Shown: positions 48,713-58,910, counted from the first letter of the stretch. The stretch is 64,000 nucleotides of DNA from DATADW01 sp963733905 (GCA_963733905.1 CAVTEU010000018.1:424133-488132); one strand, 5' to 3'. The notes: generated by a model not told the origin, from the letters alone. Numbers and translations are program-made.

Positions 48713-49685
48713 CAGGCACCTCCTTTCGACGCCATGTCGAGGATCGCCCTGGCGTTCCGCTCGTCGACGATGAGGACGTCGATGATCCCGGCATTGAGCA
48801 CTCCGAGGATCGACAGCGGCTTCTCGTCCCCGGAGACGACCGCCACCACCGTCTCGATCTGTCGCAGTTCGTCGATGGAAAGGCCGATGAGCCGGCGGCT
48901 GTGGGGAGACTTGATGTGCTCTCCGTGGATATCCGACGTAGTTGCCCAGGACGTCGCCCACTGCGCCGTGGGCGCGCAGACGGGCCATCTCCTCGATGGT
49001 CAAGCAGCCGCTGCGCACCATGGTGCAGCGCGTCGTCGGTGCCCCCGATGCCGACCAGAGCCACGTCGGCGCCGGCCGCCATCTCGAGGGTCTGGGTTAC
49101 CGCTTCGTGCTGGAGCAGTGCCCGGCCGCAGCGCTGGGCTCTCCACGTAGGCCGGTGCGTACAGGCTCTGGGCTCGCCCTCCACAGCGCTCCGCCAGCGC
49201 CTGGCTGATCTCGTTCGGGTTGGTGGGGACGTCCACTCGCGACGACCCACCCATCGCACTGGCGAAAACGCAATCGATGGTCGCCGTGGGGTGGAAGTAG
49301 CGGGGGATGGCGCCGGTGTCACGACCGTGGCTGACAGCCACGACATCACCGTCGTGCAGGGCGCGCTCCAGGTATCTGGCGGCGTTGCGGGCGACCGCTC
49401 CCCTCTGCGACTCGGGGTCGGGTTGGCTCGGAGCTGACGACCGATTCCGGCGAGGTGGAAGGTCTCGGCCAGCCGGCTCTCCAGATCGAGGTCGAGCCCC
49501 GGTGGTACATCGATGTGGATCTCGACGACGCCGGCGGAACGTGCCCGGTCGAGCAGCCTCTGCACCTTCGGCCGGGACAACCCGAACTCACTGGCAATCT
49601 CGCCTTGCGTCCTGCGGTCGATGAATGACCGGTGCGCAATGCGGGCCAACAGCTCGTGTTCGTCGCGGCTGAGTTCGGCAAGCAT
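48712..49685 (-). CDS. SorC/DeoR-type sugar-binding transcriptional regulator (frameshifted)
   Basis: The N-terminal helix-turn-helix (GEIASEFGLSRPKVQRLLDR) fits the SorC/CggR family. The remaining effector domain reads in pieces across frames: VAVSHGRDTGAIPRYFHP, then VDVPTNPNEISQALAERCGG, then AAGADVALVGIGGTDD, then LTIEEMARLRAHGAVGDVLG, and a last IETVVAVVSGDEKPLSILGVLN. Shifts lie near 49445, 49345, 49150, 49035 and 48930. ATG 49685 sits just below an operator-like palindrome, suggesting autorepression and control by a sugar phosphate. Confidence 0.85.
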
Positions 49686-49695
49686 CGGACTCCAT

Positions 49696-49727
49696 TGAGC
49701 AATTGCTCAGTTCAGGGCAATTGCTCA
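49696..49727. promoter_or_regulatory. SorC operator pair and divergent regulatory region
   Basis: TGAGCAATTGCTCA (49696-49709) is a perfect 14-bp palindrome. A second copy, AGGGCAATTGCTCA (49714-49727), has two changes. Centre spacing is 18 bp. It lies 10 bp upstream of the SorC start codon and toward the divergent ABC operon. The rest of the gap 49728-50019 shows no gene, only a CACTG-AA-CAGTG palindrome at 49911-49922. Confidence 0.75.
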
Positions 49728-50019
49728 GACCATAACCCGGCGGCACGGGAGGAGGTCGCCCAGAACGGGTCCTTCTTCTCGGGCCTGCAGCGGAACCTGC
49801 CAGAGACGCAGGCGTGTAGTCGTGCTGTTCATTCGCTCGCCGCCGACAGCCGCAAAGCTACGGACAAAGCGCGTCCACAGTGACCGATTGGGGTCAACCA
49901 TGTGTAGCCTCACTGAACAGTGAACAACTCGCTTCGGCGGTGGGGATGGCTCGGCATGACACCGGGGGGTGGGATAGGCACACATCGGCCATGACGGCTG
50001 ACGTCGTGGAATGTGACAC

Positions 50020-52343
50020 GTGACCAGGACGCTCATCAAGGGCGGTTGTGTCCTGAGCATGAGCCAGGCCACCGGCAATCACCTCGAAGCCGACGTCCTC
50101 ATCGACGGTGACACCATCACCGAGATCGGCCCTTCACTGCGGGCACGTGATGCCACGGTGGTCGAAGCCGGCGACACAATCGTGATGCCCGGGTTCGTCG
50201 ACACCCATCGCCATGTATCGGAATCGCTGTTCAGGGGTCTCGGGGACGTATCCGGGTTCACCGACTCTTCCGGCAGTTATGCCCTCCACTACTCGGCCGA
50301 CGACCTGTACGCAGCAACCCTGATCGGCTTGCTCGGGGCATCCGAAGCGGGAATCACCACCGTCGTCCGATTGGTGTGACGTCAACACCGATGACTCCCA
50401 CACCGACGCCGCCCTCCAGGCACATGCCGACTCCGGGCTCAGAACCGTCTTCGCCTACGGCGGCGCCGATCGGGCGGAGGTCGATGGGAACGCGGGTTGC
50501 GGCGGTTGGCGGGCACCCCGGCCGTCTCCAACACATCCCTGGCCGCCGGGCCTTGCAGAGTCGAACGGCGACTCCGACGGGTTGGACCTTGGCCCGCGAG
50601 CTCGGGCTGCGCATCCACACCCATGCCGGGACGTCCGGCCCTGGGGCAGTGTCAGGGTTGGCGGAGCGGAACCTGCTCGGGGCGGATGTCACCCTGGTCC
50701 ACGGCTCCCATCTCGACGACGATGATCTCGACGCCGTCGCCTCGACAAAGGCGGCGATGGTGCTCACACCCTGCAGCGAACAGGCGCGCGGTGCCCCGAC
50801 CTTGTCGGTCCAGAGGCTGATCGACCGCGGCATCCGGCCCGGGCTCGGGGTCGACACGGAGCGGATCGCGCCCGGCGACCTCTTCGCCCAGATTCGAGCG
50901 ACGATCTCGCTCCAGCACGCCACCTACTTCGACTCCAAGCTGGCGGGAAAGGCCGGCCTCCCCAAACTGCTGACCACCCGTGAGGTGATCCGCTACGCCA
51001 CGATCGACGGTGCCCGAGCCGTCGGCCTCGGGGCCGTGACCGGCTCGCTCGAGGTGGGAAAGCAAGCCGACATCGTGGTGCTCCGCACCGACCGGCCCAA
51101 CATCTTCCCGATCAACGACCCCATCGGCGCCGTGGTCTGGGGCATGGACACATCGAACGTCGACTGGGTGTTCGTCGCCGGGAACCCGGTGGTACGGGAG
51201 GGCGCCATCGACGCCGACCTCGACCGGGTCCGCAAACTGGCGGCGACGGCACGCCAGCAGGTGGCGGGGGCATCGGGTCTGCTGGTGGGGTCGGCGATGA
51301 CCGCTTCCCGTACCCCGTCCGCCGCGATCACCTCTTTCGTCGTCGGCTCGCGGTACATGCCGGTCTACCTGGCGCTGATCCTGCTGGTGATCGTGGCGTC
51401 GATCTGGGCACCGGCCACGCTATCCAGCGCCGGGCTGGATGCCATCGCTCCGATGGGGACCTTCCTCGCCATCACCGCCCTCGGCCAGATGCTGGTGATC
51501 ATGACCGGCGGGATCGACCTCAGCGTCCCCGGCACCTTTCTGCTCGGCGGGCTGTTGATGGTCGGGGTCGGCCAGCAATCCGATGAGCGGATCTGGATCG
51601 CCTACCTCACCGCCATCGGCGCAGCCGCGGTGATCGGCCTTTTCAACGGGATCCTCATCGGCGGGCTCAAGCTCAACCCGCTGATAGTCACCCTGGCGGT
51701 CGGCCAGATCGTCCTCGGGGTCGCCAGCCGCTACTACAGCACCGTCGCCATCCAGAAACCTGTGCCGCCCGGACTCTCCGACTGGGCCAACAGCAATTTC
51801 CTCGGGGTGACCCGGATCTTCTGGGTCGGCGTCGCCCTGACCGTCCTCCTCGTCATCATCTTCAGGTTCACCGCGGTAGGCCGCAGGTTCCAGGTGGTCG
51901 GCGCCAACCCGGTGGCCTCGACCGTGATGGGGCTCAGGGTCAACGTCACCCAGATCCTCACCTACGTCGTGGCCGCCATCCTCTACGCCACCGCCGGCGT
52001 CCTCTTGGCGGGGTTCCTCCGGGCGCCCGGGGTGACCGTCGGCGCGCCCTACCTGCTCGGCCCGATAGCCGCCGTCGTCATCGGCGGCGCTTCACTGACC
52101 GGCGGTCTAGCCAGCCCGATCTCGACTTTCGCCGCGGCGTTCTTCCTGGCGGGACTCAACCAGATGATGCGGGTGCTGAGCCTTCCCACCGCTCTCCAGT
52201 TCGTGGTGTTCGGACTGGTGATCGTGGGTGGGATGCTGGTTTCCGGGGACCGGATCATCAAGGGGGTGGAAAGGGTTCTCCGCGACCGCTCGAAGACCAC
52301 ACCGAGTGGCGCGGACACCCTGGTCGCAGGTGGTGAGCCGTGA
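50020..52343 (+). CDS. Amidohydrolase joined to ribose-type ABC permease (frameshifted)
   Basis: GTG 50020 starts an amidohydrolase domain: LIKGGCVLSMSQATG, the metal motif VMPGFVDTHRHVSES, then LGLRIHTHAG, LVHGSHLDDDDL and RPGLGVDTERIAPGD (His, His, Asp metal ligands). Shifts lie near 50372, 50500, 50545 and 50590. From about 51297 the same frame continues into a BPD_transp_2 (RbsC-like) permease, with MLVIMTGGIDLSVPGTFLLGG and VVIGGASLTGGLASP. An ATG at 51297 and an overlapping out-of-frame TGA mean the join could be an error. It may hydrolyse substrate on entry. Confidence 0.85.
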
Positions 52344-52395
52344 GATGAGTCACCAGAGGGGGAGAACGGACCGACACACATGATTGGAGGAGGAA

Positions 52396-53790
52396 ATGAG
52401 AAGCAGGGTCTTGCCCCTGATCGCCGTCCTGGCATTTGTCCTGGCGGCGTGTACCGGCGACGTGGCCGGTACGACGGTCGCCGAGGAGCCGGCGACGACC
52501 GCGGCGCCCGCCGACACCACGGCGGCGGCCGTCGAGACAACCGTGGCCACGGAGACCACGGCCGCGGCCGTCGAGACGACCGTGGCGACCGAGACGACGG
52601 CCTCCGCAGCGGACGATCTCTCCGCATACGGTGAAAGCACCGATGCCGATCCGGCGCTGGTCGAAAAGGCCCTCGGCCCGGTCGAGCTGACCGATCCGAT
52701 CGTCTTGGCTTCGATCGCCCGGGCGGAGCAGGATCTCGACGAGGCCACCATCACCACCGCCATCGAGTGTTACAACTCGACCGTCGGTGGCGGTGAGTGC
52801 GAGACCGGCACCGGTGGCGAGGTGGTCATGGGTTACGCCGACGGTGGCGGGCTCAACGTCTGGCGCCAGGTGACCCGGATGGAGGCCATCCTCCAGGCGC
52901 TCACCTACGAGGACATCGGGACCATCGTCTTCCGTGACGCCCAGTGGTCCACCGACCCGGCGGTCCCCATCGGTGACATCAACTTCATGGTGGAGCGCGG
53001 GGTCGACTTCATCATCGGCTACCCCGACTGGGGTGTTGCCCTCGGCGACTCCATCAAGGCTGCCGAGGCGGCAGGCATCCCCTACATGTCCTACTCGGCA
53101 GGATGGGTCGGTCTTCCCGAGCAGGATGGATCGCTCATCCCCGGCGAGGACTACCTGGGGGTGGTTGGTGAGGACCTCTGTTCCCTGGGAGAGAGCTTCG
53201 CCGGTGTGATCAACGAGGGAGTCGGCGAGGGCACGATCGGCGTCCTCGGTGGGACACCGGGCAATGCGCTGTCGCTGGGGTGGCAGCAGTGCCACATCCC
53301 CGCATTGGGCCAGGGGATCGACGTCATCAACCCACCGGCCGATGAGAACTCGACCACGGGTGACACGTACTGGGCCAACGACATCGCCCGCGACGTCGTC
53401 AGAGGCTGGCTGTCCACCAACCCGGACATGGCCGGTTTCAGCTACGAGTACGCCGATGGCCTGTTCACCGCGTTGGACGGAGTTCCGATCGACAACATGA
53501 CGATCGCGGTGCGGACCGACGAGCAGACCTTGTTCTGCGACTGGGCCGAGCGGAACAACCCGAACTACAACATCTGGTTCTCCGCCGGTGGCAACTTCCA
53601 GTCGCGCACCGCGGTGACCGCCCAGATGATGAACATCGCCGGTGCCGAGATCCCGGGCGAGATCGTGGTGCCTCACGTGATGCGTCAGGTGACCCAGGAC
53701 GACTGTGACCCGGATCGGGTTACGCCGACCGTTTCGGGAACGTCGCTCGTCCCCGACGAGGTGCTCGCCCTGATGTACCCGGAAGGGTGA
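52396..53790 (+). CDS. ABC transporter substrate-binding lipoprotein (Peripla_BP_4 type)
   Basis: A 464-residue lipoprotein. The lipobox is VLAACTGD at residue 17. Residues 20-75 are a Thr/Ala/Glu-rich linker with a 13-residue tandem repeat (TAAAVETTVATET). The two-lobed sugar-binding-type domain reads cleanly to 53790 (INFMVERGVDFIIGYPDWG, GTIGVLGGTPGNALSLGWQQ, DCDPDRVTPTVSG). The ATG at 52396 follows GGAGGAGG. It should deliver the substrate to the flanking permease pair; the ligand is unknown. Confidence 0.92.
   Translation: MRSRVLPLIAVLAFVLAACTGDVAGTTVAEEPATTAAPADTTAAAVETTVATETTAAAVETTVATETTASAADDLSAYGESTDADPALVEKALGPVELTDPIVLASIARAEQDLDEATITTAIECYNSTVGGGECETGTGGEVVMGYADGGGLNVWRQVTRMEAILQALTYEDIGTIVFRDAQWSTDPAVPIGDINFMVERGVDFIIGYPDWGVALGDSIKAAEAAGIPYMSYSAGWVGLPEQDGSLIPGEDYLGVVGEDLCSLGESFAGVINEGVGEGTIGVLGGTPGNALSLGWQQCHIPALGQGIDVINPPADENSTTGDTYWANDIARDVVRGWLSTNPDMAGFSYEYADGLFTALDGVPIDNMTIAVRTDEQTLFCDWAERNNPNYNIWFSAGGNFQSRTAVTAQMMNIAGAEIPGEIVVPHVMRQVTQDDCDPDRVTPTVSGTSLVPDEVLALMYPEG
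52519..52596 (+). repeat. 39-bp tandem repeat, two copies, encoding a lipoprotein linker
   Basis: Two adjacent 39-bp units starting acggcggcggccgtcgag and acggccgcggccgtcgag differ at a few third positions and encode TAAAVETTVATET twice. The silent differences suggest an old duplication kept at protein level. Confidence 0.8.
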
Positions 53791-53791
53791 G

Positions 53792-55381
53792 TTGAGCCCA
53801 GGCGATCCAGGAGGGGAGCCGACCCCGGACATCGTCCTCGAACTGAGCGGGGTCTCCCGCCAGTTCGGGGCGGTCCGGGCGCTGACCGATGTCAGCTTCG
53901 ACTGCCGCGCCGGCGAGGTGCATGCCCTCGTCGGCGAGAACGGCTCGGGTAAGTCGACTCTCCTCGGGATCGCCAGCGGGTTCGTCGAGCCCGACTCGGG
54001 GACCGTCCGCATCGGGGGCAAGCTCCTCCGGACCGACTCGCCGGCATTGGCACGCCAACTCGGCCTCGCCATGGCCTACCAGGACACTTCGCTGATCCTG
54101 GCCCAGCCGGTCAAGAACAATCTCTACCTGGCCGCACCACCCGACCAGCGGCCGCCGTTCTGGAGGAGGAAGAAGTGGGCGCGCCGGCTCCTGGGGGAGT
54201 TCGACCTGGATCTCGAGCTCTTCCCGGATGCGCCCGCGGGGTTTCTCACGCTCGCCCAGAGACAACTCTTCGAGGTGGCCAAGGCGCTCGTCTCCAACCC
54301 GAAGGTGCTGCTCCTCGACGAGCCCACCACCGCTCTCGGGCCCGACGAGGTCGAGGCGCTCCACCGCACAGTCGCCGCCTGCCGGCGGCGCGGCATGGGT
54401 GTGGTCTACGTAAGCCATCGTCTCCCCGAGGTCCTCGAGATCGCCGACCGGATCACCGTCCTCCGCGACGGCAGGGCCAGGGGGACGTTCGATGCCAGGG
54501 AGACGAGCGAGCACGCCCTGGTCGACCTGATCGTCGGGCGGCCCTTCGAGGCGGCCTTTCCCACGCCGTCCCCCCGATCTGGTGAGAGTCGCGAGGTACT
54601 CGTCGTAGACGGGCTCCAGGGTCAGGCTTTCGGCCCGGTGAGCTTCACATTGGAGAGCGGCGAGGTCGTCGGGATCGCCGGAGCCGAGGGCAACGGGCAA
54701 TCCCAACTCTTCGACTGCCTGGCCGGGAGGACGCCACCCCGGGCGGGAAGGGTGGTTTGCGACGACCACGAGCTCAGCTTGATCTCGACCCACCAGGCTG
54801 TGCGGGCGGGGGTCATGCTCCTGCCGGGGGATCGCAAGCATGAAGCGCTGATGCCGGTGCTCGGTGTTCGGGTCAACTCGACCATCCAGTCGCTGCGCCG
54901 CTTCACCAGGTTCGGGTTCCTCCGGAGGCGTTCGGAGCGCCTGGCGGTGAGGGACCTGGTTGCCCGGCTCGAGGTACGCACTCCGTCGCTCGAGCAGCCG
55001 GTCGAGTTCCTCTCGGGGGGCAACCAGCAGAAGGTCTCGGTCTCGCGGACCTTCCTGAGGGAGCCGGTGGTCATCCTCGCCTACGAGCCCACTCAGGGTG
55101 TCGACGTCGGGTCCCGATTCGACATCTACCGCGCCCTTCGAGCCCGAACCGACAGCGGGGCCGCCCTCCTGGTCAAGTCGAGCGACCCCCTCGAGCTAGC
55201 CGGGCTGTGCGACCGGGTGCTCGTGATGTCGCGCGGGACGATCATCGAGGAGATTCCCGGCGATGAGCTCGACGAGCTGCGCATCGTCGAGGCCATCGTG
55301 CGCGGTCCCGGCCTCTCCCGTGCCGGCCGCTCGCCGCTCGGAGTGGCCATGCCCAAAGCGGCAACGCCGCCCGCCTCATGA
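53792..55381 (+). CDS. Ribose-type ABC transporter ATP-binding protein (two ABC domains)
   Basis: A 529-residue duplicated ATPase from a TTG start one base after the previous stop. Domain 1 has Walker A ALVGENGSGKSTLLGIASG and Walker B VLLLDEPTTALGPDE, but its signature reads LTLAQRQLFEVAKAL, lacking the usual LSxGQ. Domain 2 has a strong LSGGNQQKVSVSRTF signature but a changed Walker B (VVILAYEPTQGVD, Tyr in place of the Asp). Together they make one hydrolytic composite of unusual type. It energises the flanking permeases and overlaps the next gene (ATGA). Confidence 0.92.
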   Translation: MSPGDPGGEPTPDIVLELSGVSRQFGAVRALTDVSFDCRAGEVHALVGENGSGKSTLLGIASGFVEPDSGTVRIGGKLLRTDSPALARQLGLAMAYQDTSLILAQPVKNNLYLAAPPDQRPPFWRRKKWARRLLGEFDLDLELFPDAPAGFLTLAQRQLFEVAKALVSNPKVLLLDEPTTALGPDEVEALHRTVAACRRRGMGVVYVSHRLPEVLEIADRITVLRDGRARGTFDARETSEHALVDLIVGRPFEAAFPTPSPRSGESREVLVVDGLQGQAFGPVSFTLESGEVVGIAGAEGNGQSQLFDCLAGRTPPRAGRVVCDDHELSLISTHQAVRAGVMLLPGDRKHEALMPVLGVRVNSTIQSLRRFTRFGFLRRRSERLAVRDLVARLEVRTPSLEQPVEFLSGGNQQKVSVSRTFLREPVVILAYEPTQGVDVGSRFDIYRALRARTDSGAALLVKSSDPLELAGLCDRVLVMSRGTIIEEIPGDELDELRIVEAIVRGPGLSRAGRSPLGVAMPKAATPPAS

Positions 55382-57841
55382 CCGGACCTTCGGTGACGGT
55401 CGACTCGGCGAGACAGGCGGTCCGCAAGGTCCTGCGCAATGCCCGCGACGTCAACAAATGGCGCAAGATCGTCAAGGTCCGGCTGTGGATGCCGGTGGCG
55501 CTCCAGGTGCTGCTGATCGTCGCCGTCGTCTGGTACACGAATACGCGCTTCCCCGGGTTCGTCAACACGACGAACATCGCCAACATCCTCCTGCTCGCCA
55601 TCCCGCTGGCGGTGGCGGCGATGGCGCAGACCCACGCCCTGCTCGTCGGCTACCTCGACCTCTCGGTCGGGCGCGATGATCAGCCTGGGCGTGGTGATCG
55701 CCTCCTTCCTCATCCCGACCGGTGCGAGCGGCACCCAGATCCTGATCGGCAGCGGAGCGGTGCTGCTCGCCGGCCTGCTGGTCGGCTTGGTCAACGCCGG
55801 CCTGGTCCGGGGGGTGAAGATCCCCTCGATCATCGCCACGCTGGCCACACTCAGCATCCTCGACGGGATCTCGCTCACACTCCGACCGGCGCCGGGCGGC
55901 GCCATCGACCCCGGATTTCTCTCCATGCTCCGGGGCGGCATCGGACCGGTGCCAATGGCGTTCATCGCCGTCATGGTCGGGGCCGGGCTGCTCGATCTGT
56001 GGCTGCACTCGAGCGGGTCGGGACTCCAGCTTCGGTCGGTCGGGTTCGACGAGCGGTCGGCCAAACGAGGTGGCGTCCGCACCAACTGGATCAGGGTCCG
56101 GGCGCTGCTGCTGTCGGCTTTGTTCGCCGCCGTCGCCTCGTTCTTCGTGATGGCGCGATCCGGCGTTGGCAATGCCCAGATCGGGAGCAGTTACACCTTG
56201 AACAGCATCGCCGCTGCGGTGCTGGGTGGGGCGGCGCTGTCCGGCGGCAGGGCCACGTTCATCGGTGGAGTGGTCGCCGCCCTGCTCCTCGCCTTGATCA
56301 TCACCGTCGTCCCATTCCTCGGGCTGAGCGCCGACTACGGGCTGCTGATCATCGGCGTGCTCGTCCTCATCGGGATCGTGCTCTTCCAGGTGGGGGACAT
56401 CAAGGAGCTGGTCAAACGCAACTACCGGCGGGCCCGGCGCATCGTCATCGGGAGCGAGCCACCGCAGGAGACCGCCCTCCCCGATCTCTACCCGGCGGGG
56501 ACCGACTTCAGGGTGGTGCCGACGGGGAGGAAGTTGATCAAGGGCGGGATCGTGCTCTCGCTCGACGCGAAGGTCGGAGACTTCGCCGAAGCCGACGTTC
56601 TCATCGAACAGGACCGGATAGCCGCAGTCGGGCCCGGTCTGGCAGTCGACGGCGCCGAGGTGATCGACGCCTCCGGGATGATCGTCCTCCCCGGGTTCGT
56701 GGACTCCCACCGCCACATCTGGGAGGGCATCCTCCGCAACATCGGGACCGATGTCCCCCTGGAGGGGAGGACCAGCTACATCTCGTTCGTCCTCCACAAG
56801 CTGGCGCCCGCATTTCGACCCGAGGACGCCTACGTCGGGGATCTGGTGAGCGCTCTTGGGGCCATCGACGCCGGGATCACCACTCTCCTCGACTGGTCGC
56901 ACATCCAGGCATCACCGGCACACACCGACGCCGTGATCCAGGCGCTCAGGGACTCGGGCATGCGGGCGGTGTTCGCCTACGGGTTCCCCTGGTGGGGCAA
57001 ATGGGAGGAGCGTCAGCCAAGTTGGTTCGTCCGCGCCGCCACCGAGCACTTCTCCACCAAGGACCAGAAGCTGACCCTCGCCCTCGCCGCCCCTGGCCCG
57101 GAGTTCACCGACTTCGAGGTGTCGCGCGACCACTGGAAGCTGGCGCGGGAGACCGCGGCACGCATCACCACCCATGTCGGTGTCGGAACCTACGGCCAGG
57201 ACGCCAAGGTCCAGGAGATGGGTGCTGCCGGGCTCCTCGGCCCCGACACCACCTACATCCACTGCACCACCCTCAACGACACCGAGATCCAGATGATCGT
57301 CGACACCGGCGGCACCGTGTCCCTCGCCTCGCCGGTGGAGATGATGATGGGACACGGCATGCCGCCGATTCAGAAGTTCCTCGACCGCGGTCTCCGCCCC
57401 AGTCTCAGCGTGGACGTCGAGACCAACGTCCCTGCCGACATGTTCAACCAGATGCGCTCGGTGCTGACTCTGCAGCGCGCCCTGGCATCGGCCCAGGGCA
57501 AGCCGCCGATCTCGATGCGCGAGGTCCTCGAGTACGCCACGGTGGAGGGGGCACGCGCCAACGGGTTGGACGCCAAGGTGGGGAGCCTCACCCCGGGGAA
57601 GCAGGCGGACGTCATCATGCTGCGGACCGACCGGATGAACGTCACCCCGCTCAACGACCCCACCACCGCAGTGGTGGTCGGGATGGACACCGGGAACGTC
57701 GACACGGTGCTCATCGCCGGGCAGGTGATGAAGCGCCACGGCAAGCTCCTCCACGTCGATTGGGAAGCGGTCAAGCGGGCGGTGATCGAGTCGCGCGACT
57801 ACGTGGTCAAGAAGTCCGGGTTCAACCTCCCCAAGATCTGA
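55378..57841 (+). CDS. ABC permease fused to amidohydrolase domain (one frameshift)
   Basis: The ATG at 55378 overlaps the ATPase stop. Residues 1-330 are an RbsC-like permease (ANILLLAIPLAVAAMAQ, LLVGYLDLSVG, a shift near 55672, then AVLGGAALSGGRATFIGGV). The same unbroken frame then passes a basic loop (VKRNYRRARRIVIGSE) into a complete amidohydrolase: RKLIKGGIVLSLD, IVLPGFVDSHRHIWEG, ITTHVGVGTYGQ, TTYIHCTTLND and RPSLSVDVETNVPADM, ending at TGA 57839-57841. The total is about 820 residues. The C-terminal domain should be cytoplasmic. Confidence 0.9.
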
Positions 57842-58036
57842 CTGCGGTGGAGCATCGCAGTGGTCGTTCTCTCAGGCTGAACGGCGGATAAAGGTCGGTG
57901 ACGAGGAGGAAGCGTAATCGACCTCGAACCGCGTTGTATTGCTCGGACGGGTAACCACTCGGCCTCCTTCGTGGAGCGATCGACCCTACGGCCCGGCGGA
58001 GTATCCGACCAAGAGGAGATTCCATGGGAACAGCGC

Positions 58037-58070
58037 TTGACATTTTCCTATATGGGAATATGATCCGCCC
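58037..58070 (+). promoter_or_regulatory. Leaderless promoter of the arsR-SRPBCC operon with embedded operator
   Basis: TTGACA (58037-58042), 16 bp, TATGAT (58059-58064) gives a near-consensus sigma-70 promoter. The next gene starts with ATG at 58071, only 6 bp after the -10, so the transcript probably begins at or next to the start codon (leaderless). TTCC-TATATG-GGAA between the boxes is an operator-like inverted repeat. Confidence 0.7.
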
Positions 58071-58426
58071 ATGGCCCGAGCCGCCACCACGTCCGACGCC
58101 TTCAACGCCATCGCCGAACCCAATCGGCGCGCCATCCTCACCCTGCTGAAGGGAAACGAGCGCCCGGTCGGTGATGTGGCGTTGTCGCTCGGGCTGAACC
58201 AGCCGGCGGCGTCGAAGCATCTCAAGGTCCTACGCGAGGTGGGGCTCGTCTACGCCCGGCGAGCGGGTAGGCAGAGGCTTGTACGGTCTCGACGCCCGCG
58301 GGCTCGAGCCCGTGCATGCAGTGGACCGGAGGCTTCGAGGAGTTTTGGAGCGAGAGCTTCGATCGCCTCAACGAGTACGTGAAGGAAATGCAACGAGAGG
58401 AGCAGCCCGATGGAGAGTCCCGCTAG
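58071..58426 (+). CDS. ArsR-family transcriptional regulator (frameshifted)
   Basis: A winged-helix ArsR protein: AIAEPNRRAILTLLKGNERP and LGLNQPAASKHLKVLREVGL (the recognition helix). Indels near 58275 and 58315 break the end; joining frames gives the usual tail GLEPVHAW...FWSESFDRLNEYVKEM. About 118 residues. The stop lies inside the next gene's start region. It probably controls its own leaderless promoter. No metal-binding cysteines are seen, as in the ArsR-SRPBCC pairs that sense organic ligands or stress. Confidence 0.88.
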
Positions 58427-58910
58427 TCGCTCGACGGAAACTGACCGGGAGATCGTCGTCTCCCGCCTGATCGAGGGTCCCCCCGACCTCGTGTTCGAGG
58501 CTTTCACCGACCCGGGCCACCTCGACCGGTGGTACGGGCCAAACGGGTTCACTGTCACCACGCACGCCTTCGAGTTCCGGCCGGGTGGCACATGGGACTT
58601 CACCATGCACGGACCAGACGGCACCGACTATCCGAACTGGATCGAGTGGCTCGAGATAACCCCGCCAGAGCGGATCGTCTACCGCCATGGCGAGAGTCGC
58701 GACGATCCCGAGTCGTTCACCTCCACCGTCACCATCGTCGCCCGTGGTGACCAAACCGAGGTCACGTTGCGGTCCATCTTCGAGACCAGCGCCCAGCGCG
58801 ACAAGGCGATCCAGTACGGCGCGGTCGAGGGCGGCGAGCAGACTCTCGGACGGTTGGCGGAGTTCGTGGCGGTGAGAAGCGGGGATGCGACGGGCCGGGA
58901 GCAGCCATGA
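58410..58910 (+). CDS. SRPBCC/AHSA1-domain protein
   Basis: A 166-residue START-like fold of the AHSA1 type. Family marks: DREIVVSRLIEGPPDLVFEA, FTDPGHLDRWYGPNGFTVTT, EFRPGGTWDFTMHGPDG and the C-terminal GGEQTLGRLAEFV helix. It overlaps the regulator at its start and the next gene (ATGA) at its end. ArsR-SRPBCC pairs are common in Actinobacteria; the ligand is unknown. Confidence 0.92.
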   Translation: MESPASRSTETDREIVVSRLIEGPPDLVFEAFTDPGHLDRWYGPNGFTVTTHAFEFRPGGTWDFTMHGPDGTDYPNWIEWLEITPPERIVYRHGESRDDPESFTSTVTIVARGDQTEVTLRSIFETSAQRDKAIQYGAVEGGEQTLGRLAEFVAVRSGDATGREQP

